The notes below the pieces were generated by a model, which did no database searches, was not told the DNA's origin, and worked only from the letters and a program-made list of their open reading frames with translations. Made by a program: the position numbers and the translations under genes. A DNA stretch of 64,000 bases from Candidatus Ozemibacter sibiricus (GTDB lineage: Bacteria > Muiribacteriota > Ozemobacteria > Ozemobacterales > Ozemobacteraceae), in assembly GCA_003327425.1 (NCBI GenBank), contig QOQW01000001.1, positions 186,001 through 250,000 on the forward strand, written 5' to 3'. Below are positions 52,429-60,931 of this stretch, piece after piece. How positions within the stretch are numbered: position 1 is the stretch's first letter; every line of letters starts with the position of its first letter.

Positions 52429-54501
52429 ATGAGTCCAGCCGAGGAAAAAGGCGAAATCAGCAACGAGTTCTTCAAGCGCCTCAATCAGCAGATCGTCCAG
52501 AAGGATAACCTCATCAAGCTTCTGCAGCTTCAGATCAAGAATCTGAAGGCCCAGGCAGAGGAAGGCGGGGCGGGGGACGGCGCCAAGAAAGGGGAGCTGC
52601 AGAAAGCCCTCGAAGAGAAGGAAGGGGAGATCGCCCGCCTCCAGGCGGAACTCGACGCGCAGAAGACCCGATTGGCCGAGCTCGAGCGGGAGAAGAACGA
52701 ACAGATCCAGGCCCTCAACCAGATGCTCGAGCAGGGGAAGGCCGCCCCTCCCGAGGAATCAGCGCGCGTGCAGGAGCTGGAGGCCACCGTGGCCCGGCTC
52801 GAACAGGAGCTGGAAGCCACGGTACGCCAGCTCAAGCAGGAGCTGGAGGCCGAGAAAGCCGCCCGGCTCGATGCGCAGAAGGCCCTGGCCGAGCAGGAAA
52901 AAGCACGCAAAACGCCATCCGAAGAGCAGAATCGGCTGGCCGCCGAAGTCAAGCGCCTGACGGCCGAGCTGGCCAAACGGGAAGAAGCGGCGGCCGGTCT
53001 CGAACAACAGATCGCCGAATTGCGGGCCCGCCTCGAGCAGGCCGACCAGGAGCTGCAAGCCAAGGCTGGCCAGGCGGGCGGCGAAGTCCTCGAGCTGGCC
53101 AACCGTGTGGCCGAGCTGGAACAGGACAACCAGACCCTGAAGAACCTGCTGGCCGAAAAAGATGAGCAGCTGGCGGCCGCCGGCGGCGGGGCGGCGAACG
53201 AAGCCAGCCTGCTGGCCGAACTCGAAGTGGCGAAAAAGCGGGGAGCACGGGTCGAAGAGCTCGAGAAGCTGGTGGCCACGCTCGAGGCCGAGATCGCCGC
53301 GGTGCCCGAACTCAAGGCCAAGGTCTCCCATCTCGAGAGCGAGTCCACGGCCATGGCCGAGGCCGCCATGAAGATGACCGCCCTGGAGGCCGAGCGCGAG
53401 CAGCTGGCGGCCCAGCTCAAGGAACGGGACGAACGGATCAGCAGCCTCGCGGTCCAGGTGGCCGACCTCAATCGCCGGCTGGCCCAGAAAGAAAACGAGC
53501 TGGCCGACCTCCGCGTCGCGGTCGAATCGCGCGGAGCGGCCGAAGATCCGGCGACGCGCAGCGAGATCGAGCAGTTGACCACCCAGGTGGCCGATCAGCT
53601 CCTGGCCATCCAGCGGTTCGAAGAGCTCGTCCGGAAGAACCAGGAACAGCTCACCGCCAAAGACGAGGAGATCGCCATCCTGCGCAACAAGCTGGCCGCC
53701 GCCGGCGATACGGGGCGGCCCATTCCCATCAATTCGGAAAGCGAGGTCATCTCCAGCTTCATCGATTTCTTCGACGGCCTGGACAACTTCCTGGCGAAGA
53801 ATCCGATTCCCGAGTTGCAGACCTTGCACCGCAAGCTGCTCGATCGGCTGATCATCCCCAACCAGATCAGCTACATGTCGGTCATATCCGAGACCTACGA
53901 CGAGACCCAGCATATCGCCACCGACTATTTCCGGTCGAACAAGTTCCCCGAAAAATGCATCGTGTTCGAGGTCGAAAAGGGCTACCGCAAGGGGAACATG
54001 ATCATCAAGAAATCCAAGGTCTGGGTCGTCCAGAACCTGTACCATTGCCGATCCTGCCAGGCCTTGCAGAGCAATCCCGACAGCCGGTTCTGCCACATGT
54101 GCGGCGCCAAGATGGTGGCCCCCAACGGTCTGCCGGTCGAAAGCCTGCCGTGGTTCGAGCCCACGCCGACCACCTACCTGCGGTTCGCCGAACGCATGTT
54201 CGAGCAGAACCGACTCGAAGAGGCCAAGGCCTATTTGACCGAAGGGCTGGCCCTCGATGGGGAATTCGTCCCGCTGCTGGTCAAGATGGCCGAACTGCAC
54301 GCGGTGAAATCCGAATTCCCGGAGGCCATCCAGTTGTTGCAGAAGGCCGTTTCGCTCAAACCCGATCCGCGCCTCTCCGAACAGATCAAGGCTCTCGAGG
54401 TCAAGAACACCATCTACCAGCAGGCGCGAGCCTTGAACCTGCCGCCCGGCGAATTCGAAAAGCTGGTGAACCTCATCCAGACCAGAAATCAACCTACTTG
54501 A
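52429..54501 (+). CDS. Long coiled-coil protein with GrpE-like, zinc-ribbon and TPR modules
   Basis: 690 residues. Residues about 5-430 are a near-continuous charged coiled coil. Residues about 440-530 look like GrpE: FIDFFDGLDNFLAK (the four-helix part), then VISETYDETQHIA and KGYRKGNMIIKKSKVWV, which line up with GrpE's GE-x-FDPxxHEA and GYxxxdRvlRPAxVxV beta domain. A zinc ribbon follows (CRSCQALQSNPDSRFCHMCG), then TPR-like helices to the end. GrpE is the nucleotide-exchange factor of DnaK, so a role with Hsp70 or a protein complex is possible. The linkage to valS is 10 bases. The GrpE link is by eye. Confidence 0.75.
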   Translation: MSPAEEKGEISNEFFKRLNQQIVQKDNLIKLLQLQIKNLKAQAEEGGAGDGAKKGELQKALEEKEGEIARLQAELDAQKTRLAELEREKNEQIQALNQMLEQGKAAPPEESARVQELEATVARLEQELEATVRQLKQELEAEKAARLDAQKALAEQEKARKTPSEEQNRLAAEVKRLTAELAKREEAAAGLEQQIAELRARLEQADQELQAKAGQAGGEVLELANRVAELEQDNQTLKNLLAEKDEQLAAAGGGAANEASLLAELEVAKKRGARVEELEKLVATLEAEIAAVPELKAKVSHLESESTAMAEAAMKMTALEAEREQLAAQLKERDERISSLAVQVADLNRRLAQKENELADLRVAVESRGAAEDPATRSEIEQLTTQVADQLLAIQRFEELVRKNQEQLTAKDEEIAILRNKLAAAGDTGRPIPINSESEVISSFIDFFDGLDNFLAKNPIPELQTLHRKLLDRLIIPNQISYMSVISETYDETQHIATDYFRSNKFPEKCIVFEVEKGYRKGNMIIKKSKVWVVQNLYHCRSCQALQSNPDSRFCHMCGAKMVAPNGLPVESLPWFEPTPTTYLRFAERMFEQNRLEEAKAYLTEGLALDGEFVPLLVKMAELHAVKSEFPEAIQLLQKAVSLKPDPRLSEQIKALEVKNTIYQQARALNLPPGEFEKLVNLIQTRNQPT

Positions 54502-54511
54502 GCGACCCTCC

Positions 54512-57193
54512 ATGAACACTTCCGCTCCCTCGCCGTCTCCCGCTCCCGCTCTCGACAAGGCCTACAACCCGCAACAGGTCGAAACCCGCATCTACGCCCA
54601 ATGGGAAGCCTCCCGGCGCTTCCATGCCGACGAGACCTCCGACCGCCCCCGGTTCTGCATCGTCATTCCGCCGCCCAATGTCACCGGCATGCTGACGATG
54701 GGGCACGTGCTCAACAACACCCTGCAGGACATCCTCGTCCGGTTCCATCGCATGCAGGGCGAAGAGACGCTCTGGCTGCCGGGTACCGACCACGCCGGCA
54801 TCGCCACGCAGAACGTCGTCGAAAAGGCTCTCGCCAAGGAAAAACTCAGCCGCCACGATCTCGGGCGCGAAAAGTTCCTCGATCGGGTCTGGCAATGGAA
54901 GGACAAATACGGGGGCATCATCATCGCCCAGCTCAAGCGCCTCGGCTGCTCCTGCGACTGGGAACGCGAGCGCTTCACCATGGACGAAGGCCTCAGCCGC
55001 GCCGTGCGCGAGTGCTTCATCCGGCTGTACCAGGCCGGCCTCATCTACAAGGGCAAATACATCATCAACTGGTGTCCGCGATGTCGCACGGCGTTATCTG
55101 ACGAAGAGAAAATTCCCGAAGAGACCAAGGGCAAGCTCTGGTACCTCCGCTACCCCTTGAAGGGAGGCGACGGTCACGTCGTCGTGGCGACGACCCGCCC
55201 CGAGACCATGCTGGGCGATACCGCCGTGGCGGTCAATCCCGACGACGACCGCTTCCGCCATCTGGTGGGCAAAACGGTCGTGCTGCCGTTCGTGCATCGC
55301 GAAATTCCGATCATCGCCGATGATTTCGTCGATCCCAAGTTCGGCACCGGCGCGGTCAAGGTGACGCCGGCCCACGATCCCAACGATTTCGAGATCGGAC
55401 GTCGGCATGGCCTGCCGCAGGTCGTGGTCATGGACGAAGCCGGCGTCATGAACGCCGAAGCCGGGCCCTTCAAAGGGCTCGATCGCTTCAGCTGCCGCGA
55501 AGCTCTCCTCAAAGACCTGCAAGACCAGGGCCTGCTCGAGAAGACGGAAGACCATACCCTGGCCGTCGGCCACTGCCAGCGGTGCAATACGGTGATCGAG
55601 CCCTATCTGTCCGACCAGTGGTTCGTCAAGATGAAGCCGCTGGCGACCAAGGCGATCGCTGCTGTCAAAGACGGCACCTTGCGCTTCACCCCGAACCGCT
55701 GGGTGGGGGTCTACCTCCACTGGATGGAAAACATCCGTGACTGGTGCATCAGTCGGCAGTTGTGGTGGGGCCATCGCATCCCGGCCTACACCTGCGGCGC
55801 CTGCGGACACATCATGGTCGCCGCCGAGGCCCCCGCCGCCTGCGAGAAATGCCGGGCCACCGATCGCATCGCCCAGGAGGAAGACGTCCTCGATACCTGG
55901 TTCTCCTCGTGGTTGTGGTCCTTTTCGACCATGGGGTGGCCCGATGATACCCCGACGCTGCGACGCTTCCACCCCACCGATGTGCTGGTGACCGGGCCCG
56001 ACATCATCTTCTTCTGGGTGGCCCGCATGGTCATGGCCAGCTATTTCTTCCTCGACCAGTGCCCCTTCCACGATGTCTACTTCACCAGCATCGTGCGCGA
56101 CATGAAGGGGCGGAAGATGTCCAAATCGCTGGGCAACTCGCCCGATCCGCTCGAGATCATCGACAAGTACGGGGCCGACGCGCTGCGCTTCACGATCATC
56201 TCGCTGGCGCCGGTCGGCCAGGACATTCGCTTCTCTCCCGAAAAGGTCGAGCTGGGGCGCAACTTCGCCAACAAGCTCTGGAATGCGTCGCGGTTCGTCC
56301 TGATGAATCTGGCCGACGCGACCGGCACCATCGCCCAGGGCCCCGGCCCCCTCGATCGCCTCTCCGTCTGGGATCGCTGGATCCTCTCCCGGGCGCAGGC
56401 CGCCATCGAAGCGGTGCGGTCGCATCTGGCCGACGGCCAGTACAAGTTCAATGAAGCGGTCAAAGCGGTCTACGAATTCATCTGGGATGAATTCTGCGAC
56501 TGGTACATCGAGATGAGCAAGCCGGCGCTGAATGGCAACGATCCTGAGCGCCGGCGGACGGTGCAGCAGGTGCTGCTGACCGTGCTCGATACGGCTTTGC
56601 GGTTGCTGCATCCGTTCATGCCGTTCGTCACCGAAGAGATCTGGCAGAAGCTGCCGGGCGCCGAGGGGCTGCTGATGGTCGCGGCCTTCCCCACCGTCGA
56701 TCCGACCCTGGTCAATGTGCCGCTCGAAGGCGAAGTGCGCGAACTCATGGAGGCGGTGCGGGTGATCCGCAACCTGCGGGCGTCGGCCAACATCCCGCCC
56801 GGCCGCAAGGTGACGGTGCGGGTGGTCGGGGGCCGCGAGGCCAGCCCGGTCTTCGAACGGTACGGCGAGATGATCCGCTGGTTGGCCGGTCTCGAACAGC
56901 TCGAGATGGTGAGCGCCAAACCTCGCGGGCATCTCGTCGGCTTGATGGGCGGCACCGAGATCTGCCTCAATCTGGCCGGCCTGATCGATGTTCCCGCCGA
57001 GCGCAAGCGGGTCGAAGCCGAGATCGCCAAGATCGAGAAAGAGAAAGCCAAGATCGCCGGCAAGCTCGACGATCAGGCGTTCGTCAGCAAAGCGCCCGCC
57101 GAAGTGGTCGAGCGGATCCGCGAAGGCATCGCGGCCTACGCCTTGCAGCTCGAGAAGCTGCAGGCCTACCTGCACGAACTCGAGGCTCTGTGA
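54512..57193 (+). CDS. valS: Valyl-tRNA synthetase
   Basis: 893 residues, normal for the family. It charges tRNA-Val. Class I signatures are PPPNVTGMLTMGHVLNNTL (HIGH-type) and KMSKSLGNS. The editing (CP1) domain with TTRPETMLGDTAVAV and the anticodon-binding domain (WCISRQLWWGHRIPAY precedes it) are present. The C-terminal coiled coil (RKRVEAEIAKIEKEKAKIAGKL) is the usual tRNA-binding arm. A zinc-ribbon-like cluster (CGACGH ... CEKC) lies in the middle. It lies 10 bases after the GrpE-like gene and 4 bases before tyrS. Confidence 0.97.
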   Translation: MNTSAPSPSPAPALDKAYNPQQVETRIYAQWEASRRFHADETSDRPRFCIVIPPPNVTGMLTMGHVLNNTLQDILVRFHRMQGEETLWLPGTDHAGIATQNVVEKALAKEKLSRHDLGREKFLDRVWQWKDKYGGIIIAQLKRLGCSCDWERERFTMDEGLSRAVRECFIRLYQAGLIYKGKYIINWCPRCRTALSDEEKIPEETKGKLWYLRYPLKGGDGHVVVATTRPETMLGDTAVAVNPDDDRFRHLVGKTVVLPFVHREIPIIADDFVDPKFGTGAVKVTPAHDPNDFEIGRRHGLPQVVVMDEAGVMNAEAGPFKGLDRFSCREALLKDLQDQGLLEKTEDHTLAVGHCQRCNTVIEPYLSDQWFVKMKPLATKAIAAVKDGTLRFTPNRWVGVYLHWMENIRDWCISRQLWWGHRIPAYTCGACGHIMVAAEAPAACEKCRATDRIAQEEDVLDTWFSSWLWSFSTMGWPDDTPTLRRFHPTDVLVTGPDIIFFWVARMVMASYFFLDQCPFHDVYFTSIVRDMKGRKMSKSLGNSPDPLEIIDKYGADALRFTIISLAPVGQDIRFSPEKVELGRNFANKLWNASRFVLMNLADATGTIAQGPGPLDRLSVWDRWILSRAQAAIEAVRSHLADGQYKFNEAVKAVYEFIWDEFCDWYIEMSKPALNGNDPERRRTVQQVLLTVLDTALRLLHPFMPFVTEEIWQKLPGAEGLLMVAAFPTVDPTLVNVPLEGEVRELMEAVRVIRNLRASANIPPGRKVTVRVVGGREASPVFERYGEMIRWLAGLEQLEMVSAKPRGHLVGLMGGTEICLNLAGLIDVPAERKRVEAEIAKIEKEKAKIAGKLDDQAFVSKAPAEVVERIREGIAAYALQLEKLQAYLHELEAL

Positions 57194-57197
57194 CGCC

Positions 57198-58418
57198 GTG
57201 AGATTCTCCGCCACTCCGCAGGAACAATTGCAGATCCTCACCACCGGCGTGGTCGATCTGGTCACGCGCGACGAACTGCTGTCCCGTCTCGAGAAAGCGT
57301 ATCAGACCGGCAAGCCGCTGGTGGTCAAGCTCGGGGCCGATCCGTCGGCCCCCGACATCCATCTCGGGCACACCGTGGTGCTGCAGAAGATGCGGCAGTT
57401 CCAGGCGCTCGGCCATGAGGTGGTCTTCCTGATCGGCGATTTCACGGGCCGGGTCGGCGATCCCACCGGCAAGAAGAAGACCCGCCCCGCCCTGTCCGAA
57501 GAAGAAGTGCTGGCCAATGCCGAGACCTACAAGGCTCAGATCGGCAAGATCCTCGACCTGGAGCGGACGCGCATCGAGTTCAACAGCCGCTGGCTGGCGC
57601 CGTTGAATTTCGCCGATGTGCTGAAGCTGACCGCCCAGTACACCGTGGCGCGCATGCTCGAGCGCGATGATTTCGCCACCCGGTACAAGAACCAGGTGCC
57701 CATCAGCATCGTCGAATTCCTGTACCCTCTCATGCAGGGCTATGACTCGGTGGCGCTGCACGCCGACGTCGAACTGGGCGGGGTCGATCAGACCTTCAAC
57801 CTGCTGGTCGGGCGCGACCTGCAGAAAGCCTACGGCCAGGCGCCGCAGGTCATCATGACGATGCCGATCCTGGAGGGGCTCGACGGGAAAGAGAAGATGT
57901 CCAAGAGCCTCGGCAACTACGTGGGCATCAACGAGCCGCCCGACCAGATCTATGGCAAACTGATGTCGATTCCCGACGAGTTGATGGGGAAATACTTCGA
58001 ACTGCTAACCGATCTCACTCCTACCCAACTCGCTGAAGTCAAGGAGCGGGCCAGCCGGGAACCCAAGGCGGTCAAGATGCTCCTCGCGCGCCGCATCACC
58101 GCCATGTACCACGGCGAGGTGGCGGCGGCCCAGGCCGAAGCCGGGTTCGAGAAGCTGTTCGGCAAGACGGGCGATGGCCTCCCGGAAGATCTGGAAGAAG
58201 CCCGGGTGGTCGCCCCTCCCGAGGGCCTGACGCTGATCCGGCTCTTGACCATGACCGGTCTGGCGCCCAGCGGCGGGGAAGCGAAACGGCTGCTGCAGCA
58301 GGGCGGCGTGCGGGTCGACCAGGTCAAACAGGCCGATCCGCAGCGGCTCTTCCACAAGGGTGAGACGTTCATTCTTCAGGCCGGGAAACGGGGCTTCCGA
58401 CGGGTCGTCCTCGAATGA
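57198..58418 (+). CDS. tyrS: Tyrosyl-tRNA synthetase
   Basis: 406 residues from GTG 57198; the track start lies inside valS in another frame. Class I motifs PSAPDIHLGHTVVL and EKMSKSLGNYVGI are intact, and a C-terminal S4 RNA-binding domain follows (PSGGEAKRLLQQGGVRVD). It resembles the TyrZ/long bacterial type with HLGH close to residue 50. It sits four bases after valS, and thrS follows 33 bases later, a compact synthetase group. The ribosome-binding site is weak, suggesting translational coupling. Confidence 0.96.
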   Translation: MRFSATPQEQLQILTTGVVDLVTRDELLSRLEKAYQTGKPLVVKLGADPSAPDIHLGHTVVLQKMRQFQALGHEVVFLIGDFTGRVGDPTGKKKTRPALSEEEVLANAETYKAQIGKILDLERTRIEFNSRWLAPLNFADVLKLTAQYTVARMLERDDFATRYKNQVPISIVEFLYPLMQGYDSVALHADVELGGVDQTFNLLVGRDLQKAYGQAPQVIMTMPILEGLDGKEKMSKSLGNYVGINEPPDQIYGKLMSIPDELMGKYFELLTDLTPTQLAEVKERASREPKAVKMLLARRITAMYHGEVAAAQAEAGFEKLFGKTGDGLPEDLEEARVVAPPEGLTLIRLLTMTGLAPSGGEAKRLLQQGGVRVDQVKQADPQRLFHKGETFILQAGKRGFRRVVLE

Positions 58419-58451
58419 CCCGCGCCTGGCGCGATCCGACAAGGAGTTCAC

Positions 58452-60362
58452 ATGTCTGAATCCATCGTTCTGACCCTTCCCGACGGCAAGACCCTGCAGG
58501 TGCCCGTCGGTGCCACCGTGAAACAGGCGGCGGCCCAGATCGGGCCGCGCCTGGCCGAAGCCGCCATCGCCGGCAAGCTCGATGGGAAGATCGTCGACCT
58601 GCGGCAGCCGCTGATCGCCTCCGGGAAGTTCGAAGTGATCACCATGAAATCCCCCGAGGCCCATGATGTCTGCCGCCATTCGATGGCCCACATCATGGCC
58701 GAGGCGGTGCTGAAGCTGTTCCCGGGGGCGAAATTCGGCATCGGGCCGGCCATCGAGAACGGCTTCTACTACGATTTCCAATTGCCGCGCAGCCTCACTC
58801 CCGAAGATCTCGAGAAGATCGAGAAGGAGATGCAGGCGTCGATCAACCGCAAGCAGGAATTCACCCGCGAGGAACTCGACAAGGAGGCGGCCCGCCGGCT
58901 GTTCAGCGATCTGGGGCAGTCGTTCAAGCTCGAGCTCATCGACGAGATTCCCGACGCCAAGGTGTCGGTCTTCCGGCATGGCGAGTTCATCGATCTGTGC
59001 CGCGGTCCCCATGTGCCGCATACCGGCGTGGTCAAGCACTTCAAGCTGTTGAACGTCGCGGGCGCCTACTGGCGGGGCGACGAGCGGCGGCCCATGCTGC
59101 AGCGCATCTATGGCACGGCGTTCGCCACCAAAGAAGAGCTCGACAAGCATCTGGCCAACCTCGAAGAGGCCAGGAAGCGCGATCATCGCAAGCTGGGCAA
59201 GGATCTCGACCTGTTCTCGATCCATGAGGAAGTCGGGCCGGGGCTGGTGTTCTGGCATCCGAAGGGGGCGCGCATCCGGCACGCGGTCGAGACCTTCTGG
59301 AAGGGGCAGCATTACAAGAACGGCTACGAGCTGATCTATACGCCGCACATCGGCCGCAGCTGGCTCTGGGAAACGAGCGGGCACCTCGGCTTCTATCGCG
59401 AGAGCATGTACAGCCCGATGCTGATCGACGAGCAGGAATACTACATCAAGCCGATGAACTGCCCGTTCCATATCATGATCTACAAGTCGTCGATGCGGTC
59501 CTATCGCGATCTGCCGCTGCGCTGGGCCGAGATGGGCACGGTCTACCGCTACGAGAAGAGCGGGGTGCTGCACGGCCTGATGCGGGTGCGCGGCTTCACC
59601 CAGGACGACGCCCACATCATCTGCACGCCCGAGCAGATCGAAGACGAAGTGCGCGAGGTCATCCGGTTCAGCCTGATGATGCTGCGGTCGTTCGGCTTCG
59701 AGGATTTCAAGGCCTACCTCGCGACCCGCCCCGAGAAGGCGGTCGGCGAGCCGGCGCGCTGGGAGCAGGCCCTGGCCGCCCTGAAACGGGCGGTCGATCA
59801 CGAGGGCCTGGCCTGCGAGGTGGATGAAGGCGGCGGCGCCTTCTACGGTCCCAAGATCGACCTCAAGATCAAGGATGCGCTGGGCCGGGAATGGCAGATG
59901 ACCACCATCCAGTTCGACTTCAACCTGCCCGAACGCTTCGATATGACCTTCGTCGGTCAGGACGGCGGGCACCACCGGCCGTACATGGTCCATCGGGCGT
60001 TGCTGGGCTCGCTCGAGCGCTTCATGGGCGTCCTGCTCGAATACCATGGCGGCAATCTGCCGGTCTGGCTGGCGCCGGTGCAGGTGGCGGTGCTGCCCAT
60101 TTCCGACAAGCATCTCGACTACGCGCGTCAGGTCGAGGCGAAATTGCGCGCGAAGGGGCTGCGCACCTTCCTCGACACCCGGAGCGACAAGATCAATTAC
60201 AAGATCCGAGCCGCCCAGTTGCAGAAAATACCCTTCATGGCGGTGCTGGGCGATGCCGAGGCCAGCGCCGGGACCATCACCATCCGCAAGCAGTCGGGGG
60301 AGAACCTGACGGGCATCGCTCTCGACGACTTCCTCGCGAGCCAGGAATGGACGAAGGAATGA
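58452..60362 (+). CDS. thrS: Threonyl-tRNA synthetase
   Basis: 636 residues, the normal length. AAGGAG precedes ATG 58452. The N-terminal TGS domain (VLTLPDGKTLQVPVGATVKQAA), the editing domain with HSMAHIMAEAV, and the class II core are all present. Zinc ligands are visible as Cys in MNCPFHIM and His residues downstream (MVHRALLGS). The C-terminal anticodon-binding domain ends the protein (VAVLPISDKHLDYA). It charges tRNA-Thr and clears mischarged Ser-tRNA. Its stop overlaps the next ATG by four bases. Confidence 0.97.
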   Translation: MSESIVLTLPDGKTLQVPVGATVKQAAAQIGPRLAEAAIAGKLDGKIVDLRQPLIASGKFEVITMKSPEAHDVCRHSMAHIMAEAVLKLFPGAKFGIGPAIENGFYYDFQLPRSLTPEDLEKIEKEMQASINRKQEFTREELDKEAARRLFSDLGQSFKLELIDEIPDAKVSVFRHGEFIDLCRGPHVPHTGVVKHFKLLNVAGAYWRGDERRPMLQRIYGTAFATKEELDKHLANLEEARKRDHRKLGKDLDLFSIHEEVGPGLVFWHPKGARIRHAVETFWKGQHYKNGYELIYTPHIGRSWLWETSGHLGFYRESMYSPMLIDEQEYYIKPMNCPFHIMIYKSSMRSYRDLPLRWAEMGTVYRYEKSGVLHGLMRVRGFTQDDAHIICTPEQIEDEVREVIRFSLMMLRSFGFEDFKAYLATRPEKAVGEPARWEQALAALKRAVDHEGLACEVDEGGGAFYGPKIDLKIKDALGREWQMTTIQFDFNLPERFDMTFVGQDGGHHRPYMVHRALLGSLERFMGVLLEYHGGNLPVWLAPVQVAVLPISDKHLDYARQVEAKLRAKGLRTFLDTRSDKINYKIRAAQLQKIPFMAVLGDAEASAGTITIRKQSGENLTGIALDDFLASQEWTKE

Positions 60363-60700
60363 AGATCACCCTGCGGGAGATCGGCGATGCCGCCTTCGCG
60401 ATCCTGATGGGGTATCTCCATCGGGGCGGCACCGATCCTGGGGCGGAGGTGACGCTCTCTTCGAGCGATCTGCAGGAGACCATCTTCCTGCGTCTGATCG
60501 ACACCACGCTCTTGCTCATGAAGATCTTTCCGCACAAGAATTTCCTGGAACAGAGCGTCTACCGCATCGAAGTCTTCCGCACCCGCCCGGGCGATCTGCG
60601 CGGCAATCGGATCGCGTTCGTCGAGATCCCGAAAGGGGACGATGTCCGGGAGGAAGTCCGGTTGTTCATCGAAGGCGTGCTGAGCCAATGCGACCTGTAG
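60359..60700 (+). CDS. Small hypothetical protein after thrS
   Basis: 113 residues from ATG 60359 (ATGA overlap with thrS); the track start at 59891 is inside thrS. I do not recognise the family. It has no signal peptide and reads as a compact alpha/beta cytoplasmic protein (RIEVFRTRPGDLRGNRIAFVEI). It may be a small regulator or metabolic accessory protein. It lies 17 bases before the DUF3006 gene. Confidence 0.65.
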   Translation: MKITLREIGDAAFAILMGYLHRGGTDPGAEVTLSSSDLQETIFLRLIDTTLLLMKIFPHKNFLEQSVYRIEVFRTRPGDLRGNRIAFVEIPKGDDVREEVRLFIEGVLSQCDL

Positions 60701-60717
60701 GTGAAAGGGGAACTGCC

Positions 60718-60909
60718 ATGCGAGCCGTGATCGATTCTGCCAAAGGGCCTTATTTCCGCTGCCTCCTCGAAAATGGGGACCTCATCAACGTCCATAAGAG
60801 TCTCCTGCCGGCCGGCGCCCACGAAGGGGACATCCTCAAGGTCGAATTCTCGCTCGACCAGGAAGGGACCAGGAAACAGCGCGAGTTGATGGCCCAGATG
60901 CAGGGATGA
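60718..60909 (+). CDS. DUF3006 family small protein
   Basis: 63 residues from ATG 60718, with AAAGGGG upstream; the track adds ten codons. The pattern MRAVIDSAKGPYFRCLLENG and VHKSLLPAGAHEGDILKVEF matches DUF3006, a short beta-barrel-like family common in Firmicutes and other bacteria, function unknown. Confidence 0.8.
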   Translation: MRAVIDSAKGPYFRCLLENGDLINVHKSLLPAGAHEGDILKVEFSLDQEGTRKQRELMAQMQG

Positions 60910-60931
60910 GAGGCATCTGGCAAGCGGCGAC

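Noticed and set aside
54502-54511. T-box or attenuator before valS
   Set aside because: Only 10 bases separate valS from the previous stop, leaving no room for a T-box.
55094-57265. 723-codon minus-strand ORF
   Set aside because: Antisense to valS, no start site or domain.
58005-60113. 702-codon minus-strand ORF
   Set aside because: Antisense to thrS and the tyrS end; no domain features.
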